This document shows positions 50,194 through 58,865 of a stretch of 64,000 nucleotides of DNA, in pieces. Positions within the stretch are counted from its first letter, which is position 1. Every line of letters starts with the position of its first letter. The DNA comes from VRUE01 sp963705635 (GTDB lineage Bacteria > Actinomycetota > Thermoleophilia > Solirubrobacterales > 70-9): assembly GCA_963705635.1 (NCBI GenBank), contig CAVPKH010000004.1:868001-932000 (forward strand). Direction: 5' to 3'. The notes below the pieces were generated by a model. That model searched no databases. It saw nothing but the letters and a program-made list of their open reading frames with translations, and was not told the DNA's origin. Position numbers and translations under genes: made by a program.

Positions 50194-52863
50194 TTAGCGG
50201 GGGAGCTTCTGGGTGAGCGTCACCACCTGCTGGAAGGTTGGGCGGTTTTGGAAGGGGAAGGAGCCGAGCTCGACTCCGGAGGTGACCTGGGGCCGGTTCT
50301 GGTCGAAGCAGGCGGGTTGCGGGTCGGCCGCGCACTTGCCGTTGCCGCCGCCGTACATCGCCGCCGGCGTCACCTTCAGCGCCTGGACGAGGCTGCGTTG
50401 GAGCGCCCTGCGGCAGCGCTGCTTCGATCCCTGGCCGCAGTAGACGCGGCTGTAGGGCGCCTTCGGCCGCGGGCCGAAGAGGTCGCGCAGGTCCTTCGAG
50501 ACGTATCCCCACCAGCCGTCGAAGAAGTCGGGGGCGTCGGGGGAGCCGCCGGTGGAATCGCCAACCGCGATCATCCCCTGCAGCCGTTCGAATGCCCTTG
50601 CGCCCAGCGATGGCTTGAACTCCGCCGCCACCAGCTTCGGCCACCAAGCATCCATCAGCTCGATCGCCGGCGTTTCCTCGTCGATCCCGTCGCGGTTGAG
50701 GTCGCGGCGGTGGGCTCCCGCCTTGTTCCAGGCCCGCAGCGTCGCCAGTGCTTTGCGCAGCGCCGGCTGCTTCGGCTTGCCGACCGCCTTGAAGATCGCC
50801 GGCAGGAGGCGGTAGCCGCGCAGGTCCTGGGTCGCCGGTTCGGCCATCGCCTGGACCAGCTGCGAGATCGTCATCCGCCGTTTGCCCTTGGTGCCGGCCC
50901 GCACCTTGTCGGAGATCATCTGCGCCCGGTGCAGCGGGCCGTAGGCGTACTGATCGTCAGCGCTCCCCCAGGCCGGCGCCTGCTTGTTGTTCCAGGAGAC
51001 CAGGAAGGGCGGGTCGACCGCCTGTGGGTGCTTGGCGAAGGGCAGGTAGTCAGCCGTCTGACTCGCGGGCTTGAAGCCCTTCCAGTCGTACTGGCCGGTG
51101 CCGAGGATGGGGAAGTCGGGCGAGGTGCCCTGCCGCTGCGGCATCGCCCCAGAGAGCGCGTAAGCGATCTGCTCGGAGTCGGTGTAGCCCCAGTTGAAGA
51201 GGAAGTTGATGTGCGAGATCGCCTTCTTGAAGCCGGCGGCGCCGCTGATGAAGCCCGGTTCGTTGAGCTGGCCGAAGCCGACCACCGAGTCCGGCTCGTG
51301 GAAGTAGGTGCTGCGCTGGCGCACGAAGGCGACCCTGCGCCCGTGGACCTTGCCGCGGGCGAAGACGATGCCGTGCGCGGTCCGGTAGGCGGTCAGCGTC
51401 TGCGAGCCCGCTTCGGTCGGATCGATCGCGTTCGGCACCCAGCTCTCGGTCCTGACCAGCCGTTCCATCGGCCTGCACTTGCCGCGGTAGAGGTAGTGGA
51501 ACCTGTCGCGGCAGAGCACCTCGGCGAAGGTGTCGACGTTGTCCGAGGTCGCTGTCGTCGCGCTCCAGGCGTAGTCGAGACCGTGGCCGAGCTCGACGTA
51601 GAGGTTGACTCCGGCAAAGGCCGCCCCGCGGGCGTCGATGCCGGGCCCGTGCAGATCCTCCTCGATCAGGATCTGCGGCACGTAGTAGCCAACCTGCGGG
51701 CCCATCACGGCGATCGGATGGCCGGTCGCCGAGTGCTTGGCCGAGACCAGCTCCCAGTTGGAGGCGTGGGCACCTTCGCGCAGGCCGCGCTCGATCGCGG
51801 CGCCAAAGCCACCGACCCCGCCCGAGCTGGCGCTCGAGGCCGTCGCGACCGCCGTTTCGCGCACCGAACCGGGATCGGGCAGGGCAAGGCCGCGCTTGGC
51901 GAAGGCGCTGCGGGTCTCGTAGGGGAAGCGCCGGGAGAGCGTGGTCGGCGCTTCGGGATCGTTCTTCGAGCGGAAACCGAGCCAGGCCCGGCGGCCCGCC
52001 TCGAGGCCAAAGCGGCTGACGAAGGACTGCATCGTCAGCGCCGAGCTCAGCTCGTTGCCCCCGCCACGGCCGAAGATGCCGCCGATCAGCGAGGCGATCG
52101 CGACGACGTCGGTCGGCTTCCAGGCTTCCATCGGCTTGTTCAGCAGCGCGTACTCCCCCGGCCTCAACGCCGAGTTGGTGCTTGCCGCCGCGACGTAGGC
52201 GTTGATCCCGTCGACGTAGGCCTGGATGTCTTCGTCGGCCTGCAGCCCCGCCCGCCCGTAGAGCCGCGGCAGCTGATCGAGCTGCCGCTGCAGGTCGGCT
52301 TCGCTGTAGGGGGCGAAGCCCCACTGCGAGGCGTCGGCGCCCGCATTGGCCCCGCCGAGAAAGCCAGCGAGCTCGGCGCGGCCGGTGTGGCGCAGGATGT
52401 CCATCAGGAAGAGTCGGTCGGCGGCGCCCGCGTAGCCGGCGCCGAACATCGTGTCGGCCCGGGTGTCGCCGTATATGTGGGGCACGCCGAAGGCCGCATC
52501 GCGAACGATCGTGGCGCCCGGCCGGGGTTCGATCGTCGACGCGACTTCGCCGGGCTGAACACCGAAGGTCGCGTCCTTGAAGTAAGTCGGGACTTTGTCG
52601 TCGCTCAGTTCCGGCGCGCCGTAGACGAGGTTTTCGTAGAGCGGCTGCTGATCGGCGAAGTGGGGCGGCAGCGTTCCCAGGCCACGGAAGGCGAAGATCT
52701 GCGAGAGGGTGTCGAGACCGTTCTCGCCCGGCGGCAGGACGTTGCGAAAGCCACCCGCGTCGTTGGTCCCGTAGGGCTGGGAGGCAGCCTGGGCAGCGGG
52801 TGCGAAGAGCGCGACGGCGAGGAGTGCTGCAAGTGCGGCCTTGACGATTCCTGGGCGATGCAA
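50194..52863 (-). CDS. Secreted penicillin acylase family N-terminal-nucleophile hydrolase
   Basis: About 889 residues. A signal peptide (HRPGIVKAALAALLAVALFAPA) leads to a long alpha region, then the autoproteolytic serine in ASNWELVSAKHSATGHPI, the Ser-Asn-Trp start of the beta chain. Family members cleave amide bonds of acylated substrates such as acyl-homoserine lactones, lipopeptides or acyl-amino acids; penicillin is only the namesake. I prefer TTG 52863, with AAGGAGG 5 nt before it, over ATG 52911. It interrupts map and rpmJ. Confidence 0.88.
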   Translation of the reverse strand: MHRPGIVKAALAALLAVALFAPAAQAASQPYGTNDAGGFRNVLPPGENGLDTLSQIFAFRGLGTLPPHFADQQPLYENLVYGAPELSDDKVPTYFKDATFGVQPGEVASTIEPRPGATIVRDAAFGVPHIYGDTRADTMFGAGYAGAADRLFLMDILRHTGRAELAGFLGGANAGADASQWGFAPYSEADLQRQLDQLPRLYGRAGLQADEDIQAYVDGINAYVAAASTNSALRPGEYALLNKPMEAWKPTDVVAIASLIGGIFGRGGGNELSSALTMQSFVSRFGLEAGRRAWLGFRSKNDPEAPTTLSRRFPYETRSAFAKRGLALPDPGSVRETAVATASSASSGGVGGFGAAIERGLREGAHASNWELVSAKHSATGHPIAVMGPQVGYYVPQILIEEDLHGPGIDARGAAFAGVNLYVELGHGLDYAWSATTATSDNVDTFAEVLCRDRFHYLYRGKCRPMERLVRTESWVPNAIDPTEAGSQTLTAYRTAHGIVFARGKVHGRRVAFVRQRSTYFHEPDSVVGFGQLNEPGFISGAAGFKKAISHINFLFNWGYTDSEQIAYALSGAMPQRQGTSPDFPILGTGQYDWKGFKPASQTADYLPFAKHPQAVDPPFLVSWNNKQAPAWGSADDQYAYGPLHRAQMISDKVRAGTKGKRRMTISQLVQAMAEPATQDLRGYRLLPAIFKAVGKPKQPALRKALATLRAWNKAGAHRRDLNRDGIDEETPAIELMDAWWPKLVAAEFKPSLGARAFERLQGMIAVGDSTGGSPDAPDFFDGWWGYVSKDLRDLFGPRPKAPYSRVYCGQGSKQRCRRALQRSLVQALKVTPAAMYGGGNGKCAADPQPACFDQNRPQVTSGVELGSFPFQNRPTFQQVVTLTQKLPR

Positions 52864-52933
52864 GGGCCCTCCTTCCGGGTCCGTTGCGGCGCCCACCGCG
52901 CTAGTCAGCATAGCCGGCCGCTGAGGCCGGACT

Positions 52934-53692
52934 TCAATCCTCCAGGTGCCAGGGGGTGAGGATGCGCGGGCCGTCGGCGGTGACGGCGACGGTGAACTCG
53001 AAATGCGCGGCGAGCGAGCCGTCCTCGGAGTAAACCGCCCAGCCGTCGTCGCCCATTTTCACCAGCGGCCCGCCGGCGTTGACCATCGGCTCGATCGCCA
53101 GCACCGTTCCCTCCTCCAGCAGCGGCCCCTTGCCGGGCGTGCCGAAGTTGGGGACCTGCGGGTCCTCGTGCATTTCGCGGCCGATCCCGTGGCCGACCAG
53201 GGTGCGGATGACCGAGAGACCCTCGATCTCCACCGCGCGCTGGACCGCCGCCGAGACGTCGCCGAGGCGGTTTCCGGGCTGCATCTGCTCCACCCCGGCG
53301 AACAGCGCCGCTTTGGTCACGTCGAGCAGCTTTCTCGCCTCCGGGTCGATCGGGCCGATTGGCAGGGTCATCGCGGCGTCGGCGACCCAGCCGTCCTTGA
53401 TCACGCCGACGTCGGCCGAGAGCACGTCGCCGCGCTTCAGCTCGTAGAGGCCGGGAATGCCGTGCACGACCATCGAGTTGGGCGAGGCGCAGATCGAGGC
53501 CGGGAAGCCGCGGTAGCCCTTGAAGGCCGGCTCCGCCCCCTGCGAGCGGATCAGCTTCTCGGCGGCGAGGTCGAGCTCCTTGGTCGTCACCCCCGGCCGC
53601 GCCTTGGCGGCGAGCATGTGCAGGCAGCGGACCAGGATCTCGCCGGCGGCCGCCATCATCTCGACCTGCTCGGGAGTCTTCTTGATGATCAT
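52934..53692 (-). CDS. map: Methionine aminopeptidase, type I
   Basis: 252 residues. Metal ligands are visible in the order D (SADVGVIKDG), D (WVADAAMT), H (VGHGIGREMHEDP), E (AIEPM) and E (HFEFTV). It removes the initiator Met co-translationally. I take ATG 53692, giving the family-like MIIKKTPEQ; a GTG at 53701 is the alternative. It is 44 bp after adk. Confidence 0.95.
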   Translation of the reverse strand: MIIKKTPEQVEMMAAAGEILVRCLHMLAAKARPGVTTKELDLAAEKLIRSQGAEPAFKGYRGFPASICASPNSMVVHGIPGLYELKRGDVLSADVGVIKDGWVADAAMTLPIGPIDPEARKLLDVTKAALFAGVEQMQPGNRLGDVSAAVQRAVEIEGLSVIRTLVGHGIGREMHEDPQVPNFGTPGKGPLLEEGTVLAIEPMVNAGGPLVKMGDDGWAVYSEDGSLAAHFEFTVAVTADGPRILTPWHLED

Positions 53693-53736
53693 CTTGTACA
53701 CGCTAGTGCCCTGTCTCCTGGCATCGGCCGGGCAGG

Positions 53737-54420
53737 CTAGATCGCCTCGTCGGCCTCGAGGCGCAAGGTCGCCAGCGTGCGGCGAATCTCGTCGCCGACA
53801 GCGTCCGGCGAGGAGGCGCCATCGATGCGCCGCAGCAGGCTCTGCCCGTCGTAGTGCTCGATCAGCGGCGCCGTCTTGGCGTGGTACTGCTCGAGCCGGT
53901 GGCGGATCACGTCGGGCTTGTCGTCGTCGCGAACGATCAGCTCCGAGCCGTCGAGGTCGCAGATCCCATCCTGCCTGGGAGGGTTGAACTCGACGTGGAA
54001 GACGTGGCCGTTCTCGAGGCAGGTGCGGCGCCCGCCCAGCCTGCGCACGACCTCGTCGTCGCTGACGTCGATCAGCAGCACCGTGGTCAGCTCCCTGCCC
54101 AGCTCCTCCAGCTTCGCCGCCAGCGCCTCGGCCTGCGGCGCCGTGCGGGGAAAGCCGTCGAGGATGAAGCCGTCCGCCGCCTCCGGAGAATCGATGCGGG
54201 CGCCGATCATGCCGACGATCAGCTCGTCGGGGACCAGGTCGCCGCGGTCCATGTACTCCTTCGCCGAGCGGCCCAGATCAGTGCCCTCGCGCACAGCCGC
54301 CCGCAGAATGTCGCCGGTCGCGTAATAAGGCAGCTGCAGCTCCTCCTGCAGACGCTCCCCCTGCGTCCCCTTGCCGGACCCGGGCGGGCCTAGAAATACG
54401 AGATTGAGCTCACCAGACAT
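53737..54420 (-). CDS. adk: Adenylate kinase
   Basis: About 227 residues, long-LID form. P-loop GPPGSGKGTQ, ATGDILRAAV and the LID (RRLGGRRTCLENGH ... ICDLDG) with partial zinc-type residues. It equilibrates AMP, ADP and ATP. ATG 54420; a GTG at 54426 is possible. The 144-bp gap to secY carries a 107-bp repeat. Confidence 0.95.
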   Translation of the reverse strand: MSGELNLVFLGPPGSGKGTQGERLQEELQLPYYATGDILRAAVREGTDLGRSAKEYMDRGDLVPDELIVGMIGARIDSPEAADGFILDGFPRTAPQAEALAAKLEELGRELTTVLLIDVSDDEVVRRLGGRRTCLENGHVFHVEFNPPRQDGICDLDGSELIVRDDDKPDVIRHRLEQYHAKTAPLIEHYDGQSLLRRIDGASSPDAVGDEIRRTLATLRLEADEAI

Positions 54421-54447
54421 AGTCACTTTGAAATTGATTTGAGAGTT

Positions 54448-54554
54448 CGAAAATCAAGCAGATCGGGGGATGCAGGGAGGTTGAGGAGGGGAGCGCACTT
54501 TGGTGCGTGACCCGACGAGGCCGACCGAAGACCCCGATATGCGCCGATTTGCAG
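54448..54554 (-). repeat. 107-bp dispersed repeat, copy 2
   Basis: The minus strand matches 27632-27738 at about 89% without gaps. It starts 11 nt after the secY TAG and ends 28 nt before the adk ATG, so it fills nearly the whole gap inside an essential operon. Confidence 0.85.
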
Positions 54555-54564
54555 GGCTCTCAAA

Positions 54565-55845
54565 CTATTTCAGGAAGCCCTCGTAGTTTCGCATCATCAG
54601 CTGCGCCTCGAGCTGCTTCACCGTTTCCAGCGCGACGCCGATCACGATCAGGATCGAGGTGCCGCCAAAGTAGAAGTTGGCGGAGGTCTGGCTGATCAGA
54701 ATCGTCGGCAGCGCTGCCACCGCGCCCAGGTAGAGGGCGCCGGGGAAGGTCAGTCGCGAGAGGATGCGATCGAGGTACTCGGCGGTCGGCCGGCCGGGCC
54801 GCACCCCCGGGATGAAGCCGCCGTACTTCTTCAAGTTGTCAGCCTGGTCGACCGGATTGAAGGTGACCGCCGTATAGAAGTAGGTGAAGATGACGATGAA
54901 GAAGACCTCGCCGACGACGTAGGCCCAGGTGTTGGGCCCGAAGAAGGTGGAGAAGTCGATCGCCGTCGGCGTGTTGAGCAGCTGCCCGACCGTCGCCGGG
55001 AAGGCCATGATCGAGGCGGCGAAGATGACCGGGATGACGCCGGCCATGTTCACCCGCAGCGGCAGGTAGGTGGAGCCGCCCGAAGTCATTTTGCGCCCGA
55101 CGACCCGTTTCGCGTACTGGACCGGGATGCGGCGCTGGCCCTCCTGGACGAAGACGATCGCGACGATCACGGCGAGGGCGATGAAGGGCATCATCACGAC
55201 GAAGACCTGATCGGGGCTGGTCCACCAGGCGGTGATCCCGTGCGGCAGCCCGGAGACGATCGAGGCGAAGATCATCAGCGAGATGCCGTTGCCGATGCCG
55301 CGCTGGGTGATCAGCTCGCCGAGCCACATCAGCAGCGTGCAGCCGGCCGTGAGCGAGGTCACGATCAGCAGCACCTTGGCCCCGCCGAGGTTGCCGAGCA
55401 GGTTTCCACCACCGGCCTGCTGGCCGAAGGAGCGGAAGAGGAAGACGTAGCCGAAGGACTGCGCGAAGGCGAGGCCAACGGTGAGGTAGCGCGTGTACTG
55501 GGTGATCTTCTGCTGGCCGACCTCGCCCTCTTTCTGCAGCTTCTCCAGCGAGGGCAGGACCACGGTCAGCAGCTGCAGGATGATCGACGCGGTGATGTAG
55601 GGCATGATCCCCAGCGCGAAGAGCGAGAGGCGCGAGAGGCTGCCGCCCGAGAAGGTGTTGAGGAAGCCGAGCACGCCGGCGCCGCCGAAGTTGCCCTGAT
55701 TCTGGATTTCCTTGATTGCGTCGAGGCTCACCCCCGGGGCGGGGATGTAGGCGCCCAGCCGATAGAGCAAGAGCATCGCCGCGGTGAAGGCGAGCTTCTT
55801 GCGAATGTCGGCGACGCTGAAGGCGTTCGCAATAGTCCGGAGCAT
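54565..55845 (-). CDS. secY: Protein translocase subunit SecY
   Basis: 426 residues and about ten membrane helices. FLNTFSGGSLSRLSLFALGIMPYI and the C-terminal NYEGFLK are SecY-specific; the plug region follows the first helix. It forms the channel of the Sec translocon. The start overlaps the rplO stop (TAATG). Confidence 0.97.
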   Translation of the reverse strand: MLRTIANAFSVADIRKKLAFTAAMLLLYRLGAYIPAPGVSLDAIKEIQNQGNFGGAGVLGFLNTFSGGSLSRLSLFALGIMPYITASIILQLLTVVLPSLEKLQKEGEVGQQKITQYTRYLTVGLAFAQSFGYVFLFRSFGQQAGGGNLLGNLGGAKVLLIVTSLTAGCTLLMWLGELITQRGIGNGISLMIFASIVSGLPHGITAWWTSPDQVFVVMMPFIALAVIVAIVFVQEGQRRIPVQYAKRVVGRKMTSGGSTYLPLRVNMAGVIPVIFAASIMAFPATVGQLLNTPTAIDFSTFFGPNTWAYVVGEVFFIVIFTYFYTAVTFNPVDQADNLKKYGGFIPGVRPGRPTAEYLDRILSRLTFPGALYLGAVAALPTILISQTSANFYFGGTSILIVIGVALETVKQLEAQLMMRNYEGFLK

Positions 55846-56345
55846 TAGGGCTCCAGAGTGTGGCAGGAACCGCCCGCCGCTTCTATCTTCTCCTTGGCGG
55901 CGGCGCTGAATCCGTGCGCTCGTACCGTCAGCTTCTTCGAGATCTCGCCGCGGGCGAGGATCTTCACCGGGTCAGAGCGCTTGGCCAGCCCCTTCTCCTT
56001 CAGGGTCTCCGGCGTCACCTCGGCGTCGGCGTCGAAGCGCTCCTCCAGATCGGCAAGGTTGATCGGCTGCGATTTCGTGCGGAAGTTCTCGAACGGCATC
56101 GACTTCTTCATATGAGGGCCGCGAAGCTTTCGCATCCGCATGTGAATCGGGTTCTGCCCGCCCTCGTAGCCGGCCTTGCGCTTGGAGCCAGAACGCGACC
56201 CCGCGCCCTTGTGCCCGCGCCCGGAAGTCTTGCCAAGCCCCGAGCCCTCGCCGCGCCCCAACCGCTTGCGCGGCTTGCGCGAGCTCGGCTTCGGCCTCAG
56301 GTTGTGCAGCCCAATCTCCTCGGAACGAGGCGTCTCGGCGGCCAT
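55845..56345 (-). CDS. rplO: 50S ribosomal protein L15
   Basis: 166 residues. NLRPKPSSRKPRKRLGRGEGSG and KTSGRGHKGAGSRSGSKRKAGYEGGQ are L15 hallmarks. The N-terminus is a few residues longer than usual. Its stop overlaps the secY ATG and its ATG overlaps the rpmD stop. Confidence 0.96.
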   Translation of the reverse strand: MAAETPRSEEIGLHNLRPKPSSRKPRKRLGRGEGSGLGKTSGRGHKGAGSRSGSKRKAGYEGGQNPIHMRMRKLRGPHMKKSMPFENFRTKSQPINLADLEERFDADAEVTPETLKEKGLAKRSDPVKILARGEISKKLTVRAHGFSAAAKEKIEAAGGSCHTLEP

Positions 56346-56521
56346 CAGTCGCCCACCTCAACGAGATGGGAGACGACGCGAATCTGCCCCTGCAGCTGCG
56401 GGCTGTCCTTGCGCTCCACAGCGTTCCCGATCCGACCCAGCCCAAGCGCCTTCAAAGTCGCTTTCTGGCTGGGATTGGCACCGTTGGGAGAGCGAACCTG
56501 CTTGATCTTCACGGCGCTCAC
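56345..56521 (-). CDS. rpmD: 50S ribosomal protein L30
   Basis: 58 residues, below most ORF cutoffs. It reads VKIKQVRSPNGANPSQKATL then ALGLGRIGNAVERKDSP, which is L30. The GTG at 56521 overlaps the rpsE TGA (GTGA) and its TGA overlaps the rplO ATG (TGATG). Confidence 0.94.
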   Translation of the reverse strand: MSAVKIKQVRSPNGANPSQKATLKALGLGRIGNAVERKDSPQLQGQIRVVSHLVEVGD

Positions 56522-57357
56522 GAAGCATCACCTTTCGGCGCGGCCTCCTCGGCCGGAACGGCGGCAGCGGGCTTCTCCTCGGCCGCAGCGGACTCCTCAG
56601 CTTTGGACTCCTCGGCAGCTTGCGGCTTCTCAGCGGCCGCGGCCGGAGCATCAGTCTCAGTGGCCGGTGCCTTGGCGGCCTCAGACGCCTCGCCTGCGGG
56701 TGGCGCTGTAGGGGGCACCGCCCCCGAGGACGCTTTAGCGACCGCAGGGGGTGGTGGGTCCCCTGCAGCGACGGGACCCGCAGCCGACAGGCTCGAGCCC
56801 TCGGTCGCAGCACCATTGCCGTTGCTCTTCTGAACGCCAAGCACCTGAGAGACGGTCAGCCCACGCAGCTCGGCGACCTCCTCGGGCCGGCGCAGGCGAA
56901 TCAAGCCGTCCATCGTCGCCTTCACCAGGTTGATCGGGTTCTGCGTCCCAATGCTCTTGGTGAGGACGTCCTTGACCCCGCCAAGCTCGAGCACCGCGCG
57001 CACGCCGCCGCCGGCGATCACGCCGGTACCGGGGCTGGCCGGGCGCAGGACGACGTGGCCGGCGCCGTAGCGGCCGATGATCTTGTGGGTGATCGTCTGG
57101 CCGTATTTGGGGACGCGGATCAAGTCCTTGCGGGCGTTCTCGACGCCCTTCTGGATCGCCAGCGGCACCTCGCGAGCCTTGCCGTAGCCAATCCCGACGA
57201 CGCCCTCTTCGTCGCCGACGGCCACCAAGGCGGTGAAGGAGAAGCGCCGGCCGCCCTTGACCACCTTGGCGACGCGGTTGATCTCGATCACGCGCTCCTG
57301 CAGGTCGAGCCCGCGCGGGCTGACCGTCTCGACATTGGTTGTGTCCATTCCCTTCAT
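56518..57357 (-). CDS. rpsE: 30S ribosomal protein S5 with long acidic tail
   Basis: About 279 residues. The S5 domains are normal (VIEINRVAKVVKGGRRFSF, GYGKAREVPLAI, KSIGTQNPINLVKATMDGL). The last ~105 residues are a low-complexity Ala/Pro/Glu tail (PPPPAV, AAEKPQAAEESKAEES), not part of the core. Typical S5 is ~165-200 residues. ATG 57357 or 57348 both possible. Confidence 0.93.
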   Translation of the reverse strand: MKGMDTTNVETVSPRGLDLQERVIEINRVAKVVKGGRRFSFTALVAVGDEEGVVGIGYGKAREVPLAIQKGVENARKDLIRVPKYGQTITHKIIGRYGAGHVVLRPASPGTGVIAGGGVRAVLELGGVKDVLTKSIGTQNPINLVKATMDGLIRLRRPEEVAELRGLTVSQVLGVQKSNGNGAATEGSSLSAAGPVAAGDPPPPAVAKASSGAVPPTAPPAGEASEAAKAPATETDAPAAAAEKPQAAEESKAEESAAAEEKPAAAVPAEEAAPKGDAS

Positions 57358-57385
57358 AGCAGCGGTCCAAGGTAGCGAACTAGCG

Positions 57386-57739
57386 CTAGAAGACCAGGCC
57401 CCCCTCTCGCGCTCCTTCGGCGAGTGCCTTGACCCGGCCGTGGTATTGGTAGCCACCGCGATCGAAGACGCAGGTCTCGACCCCAGCAGCCTTGGCGCGC
57501 TCGGCCAGCAGCTCCCCGGCCCGCTTGGCCTGCTCGCTCGCGGTGAGCTTGCGCAGCTCCGGCTCGATCCAGTTGACGGCGGCCACGGTGTGGCCCTTGC
57601 CGTCGTCGATCAGCTGGGCGAAGACGCCGCGGTTGGAGCGGTAGACGGAAAGGCGCGGGCGCTGCGTCGTGCCGGTGACGCGGGCGCGCACGCGGCGACG
57701 GCGGCGCAGACGCGCCTGCCTCTTGGTGACGACCGTCAT
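57386..57739 (-). CDS. rplR: 50S ribosomal protein L18
   Basis: 117 residues. RLSVYRSNRGVFAQLIDDGKGHTV and CVFDRGGYQYHGRVKALAEGAREGG fit L18, which binds 5S rRNA. It overlaps the end of rplF by 4 bp. Confidence 0.96.
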   Translation of the reverse strand: MTVVTKRQARLRRRRRVRARVTGTTQRPRLSVYRSNRGVFAQLIDDGKGHTVAAVNWIEPELRKLTASEQAKRAGELLAERAKAAGVETCVFDRGGYQYHGRVKALAEGAREGGLVF

Positions 57740-58269
57740 GCGCGCTTACCCACCTTCCGCGCGACGTGCTCGCCGCGGTAGCGGATTCCCTTGCCCTTGT
57801 AAGGCTCGGGCGGACGGCGCTTGCGGATGTCCGCGGCGACCTGTCCGACCAGCTGCTTGTCGATCCCGCGCACGATGATCTCGGTCGGCTGCGGGACCTC
57901 GAAGTCGATTCCCTCCGGCGCCTCGATCGACACCGGGTGCGAGTAGCCGAGCGCCAGCTCGAGGTTCTTGCCCTTGAGCTGCGCGCGGTAGCCAACGCCC
58001 TGGATCTCCAGCCGCTTCTCGAAGCCATCGGTGACGCCCTCGACCATGTTTGCGATCAAGCTGCGGGTGAGTCCGTGCAGGGCGCGGTGCTCGCCGCGAT
58101 TGGTCGGACGATCGACGGTCAGCACCCCGTCGGACTGCTCGACCTTCATTTCGACCGAGAGCGCCTGCTCCAGCACGCCCTTGGGACCCTTGACCTCGAC
58201 CCGGCCAGGGGCAAGCGCGACCGTTACGGCCTCGGGCACAGCGATGGGCTTTCTTCCAATTCGACTCAT
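57736..58269 (-). CDS. rplF: 50S ribosomal protein L6
   Basis: 177 residues. MSRIGRKPIAVPEAVTVAL and GVGYRAQLKGKNLELALGYSHPV are L6 landmarks. It sits near the GTPase-associated region of the 50S. It is 7 bp after rpsH. Confidence 0.97.
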   Translation of the reverse strand: MSRIGRKPIAVPEAVTVALAPGRVEVKGPKGVLEQALSVEMKVEQSDGVLTVDRPTNRGEHRALHGLTRSLIANMVEGVTDGFEKRLEIQGVGYRAQLKGKNLELALGYSHPVSIEAPEGIDFEVPQPTEIIVRGIDKQLVGQVAADIRKRRPPEPYKGKGIRYRGEHVARKVGKRA

Positions 58270-58276
58270 CGTGGGC

Positions 58277-58672
58277 TCACCAGACGTAGGCGACTACCTC
58301 GCCGCCGACGCCCTTTGCCTTCGCTTCGTGGCCGGTCATCACGCCAACCGAGGTGCTGACGATCGCCGTGCCGGTGCCGCCGAATACGCGCGGCACCTGT
58401 TTGTGGTCGACGTAGCGGCGACGGCCCGGGCGCGAGACACGTTCCAGGCCGAGGATCACCGGGCGGCGCTCCTCGGTGTACTTGAGGCGGATTTTGATCT
58501 CCTCGCCGACCCTCGCCGGCTGTTTGGCGAAGTCGACGATGTAGCCCTGCTCCTTGAGGATTCGCGACATCTCCATCTTCAGTCCGGAGGCGGGAATCTC
58601 CACCGTGTCGTGGCCGGAGCCAAGCGCGTTGCGAATCCGGGTCAGGTAATCGGCTATTGGGTCGGTCAGCAT
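58277..58672 (-). CDS. rpsH: 30S ribosomal protein S8
   Basis: 131 residues. DPIADYLTRIRNALGSGHDTV and the C-terminal GTGTAIVSTSVGVMTGHEAKAKGVGGEVVAYVW identify S8. It is 7 bp after rpsZ. Confidence 0.97.
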   Translation of the reverse strand: MLTDPIADYLTRIRNALGSGHDTVEIPASGLKMEMSRILKEQGYIVDFAKQPARVGEEIKIRLKYTEERRPVILGLERVSRPGRRRYVDHKQVPRVFGGTGTAIVSTSVGVMTGHEAKAKGVGGEVVAYVW

Positions 58673-58679
58673 TCTGTCT

Positions 58680-58865
58680 CTACCAGCTCGACTTGGTCAT
58701 GCCGGGGACGTATCCCTCGTGGGCGGCCTCGCGCAGGCAGATCCGGCAGAGGCCGAACTTGCGGTAGTAGGCGCGCGGCCGGCCACAGCGGCGGCAGCGG
58801 TTGTATTCGCGGGATTTGAACTTGGCCTTGCGGCCCTGCTTCACCTTCAAGGAAGTCTTAGCCAT
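58680..58865 (-). CDS. rpsZ: 30S ribosomal protein S14, zinc-binding type Z
   Basis: 61 residues. YNRCRRCGRPRAYYRKFGLCRICLRE carries the CxxC...CxxC zinc site of the short S14. ATG 58865; it overlaps the rplE end by 8 bp. Confidence 0.97.
   Translation of the reverse strand: MAKTSLKVKQGRKAKFKSREYNRCRRCGRPRAYYRKFGLCRICLREAAHEGYVPGMTKSSW

Noticed and set aside
50194..52863. Beta-lactam resistance role for the acylase
   Set aside because: Family name only; most members act on other amides and no resistance genes are linked.
49969..52959. A 996-residue plus-strand frame opposite the acylase gene
   Set aside because: Mirror of the acylase coding frame with no recognisable motif.
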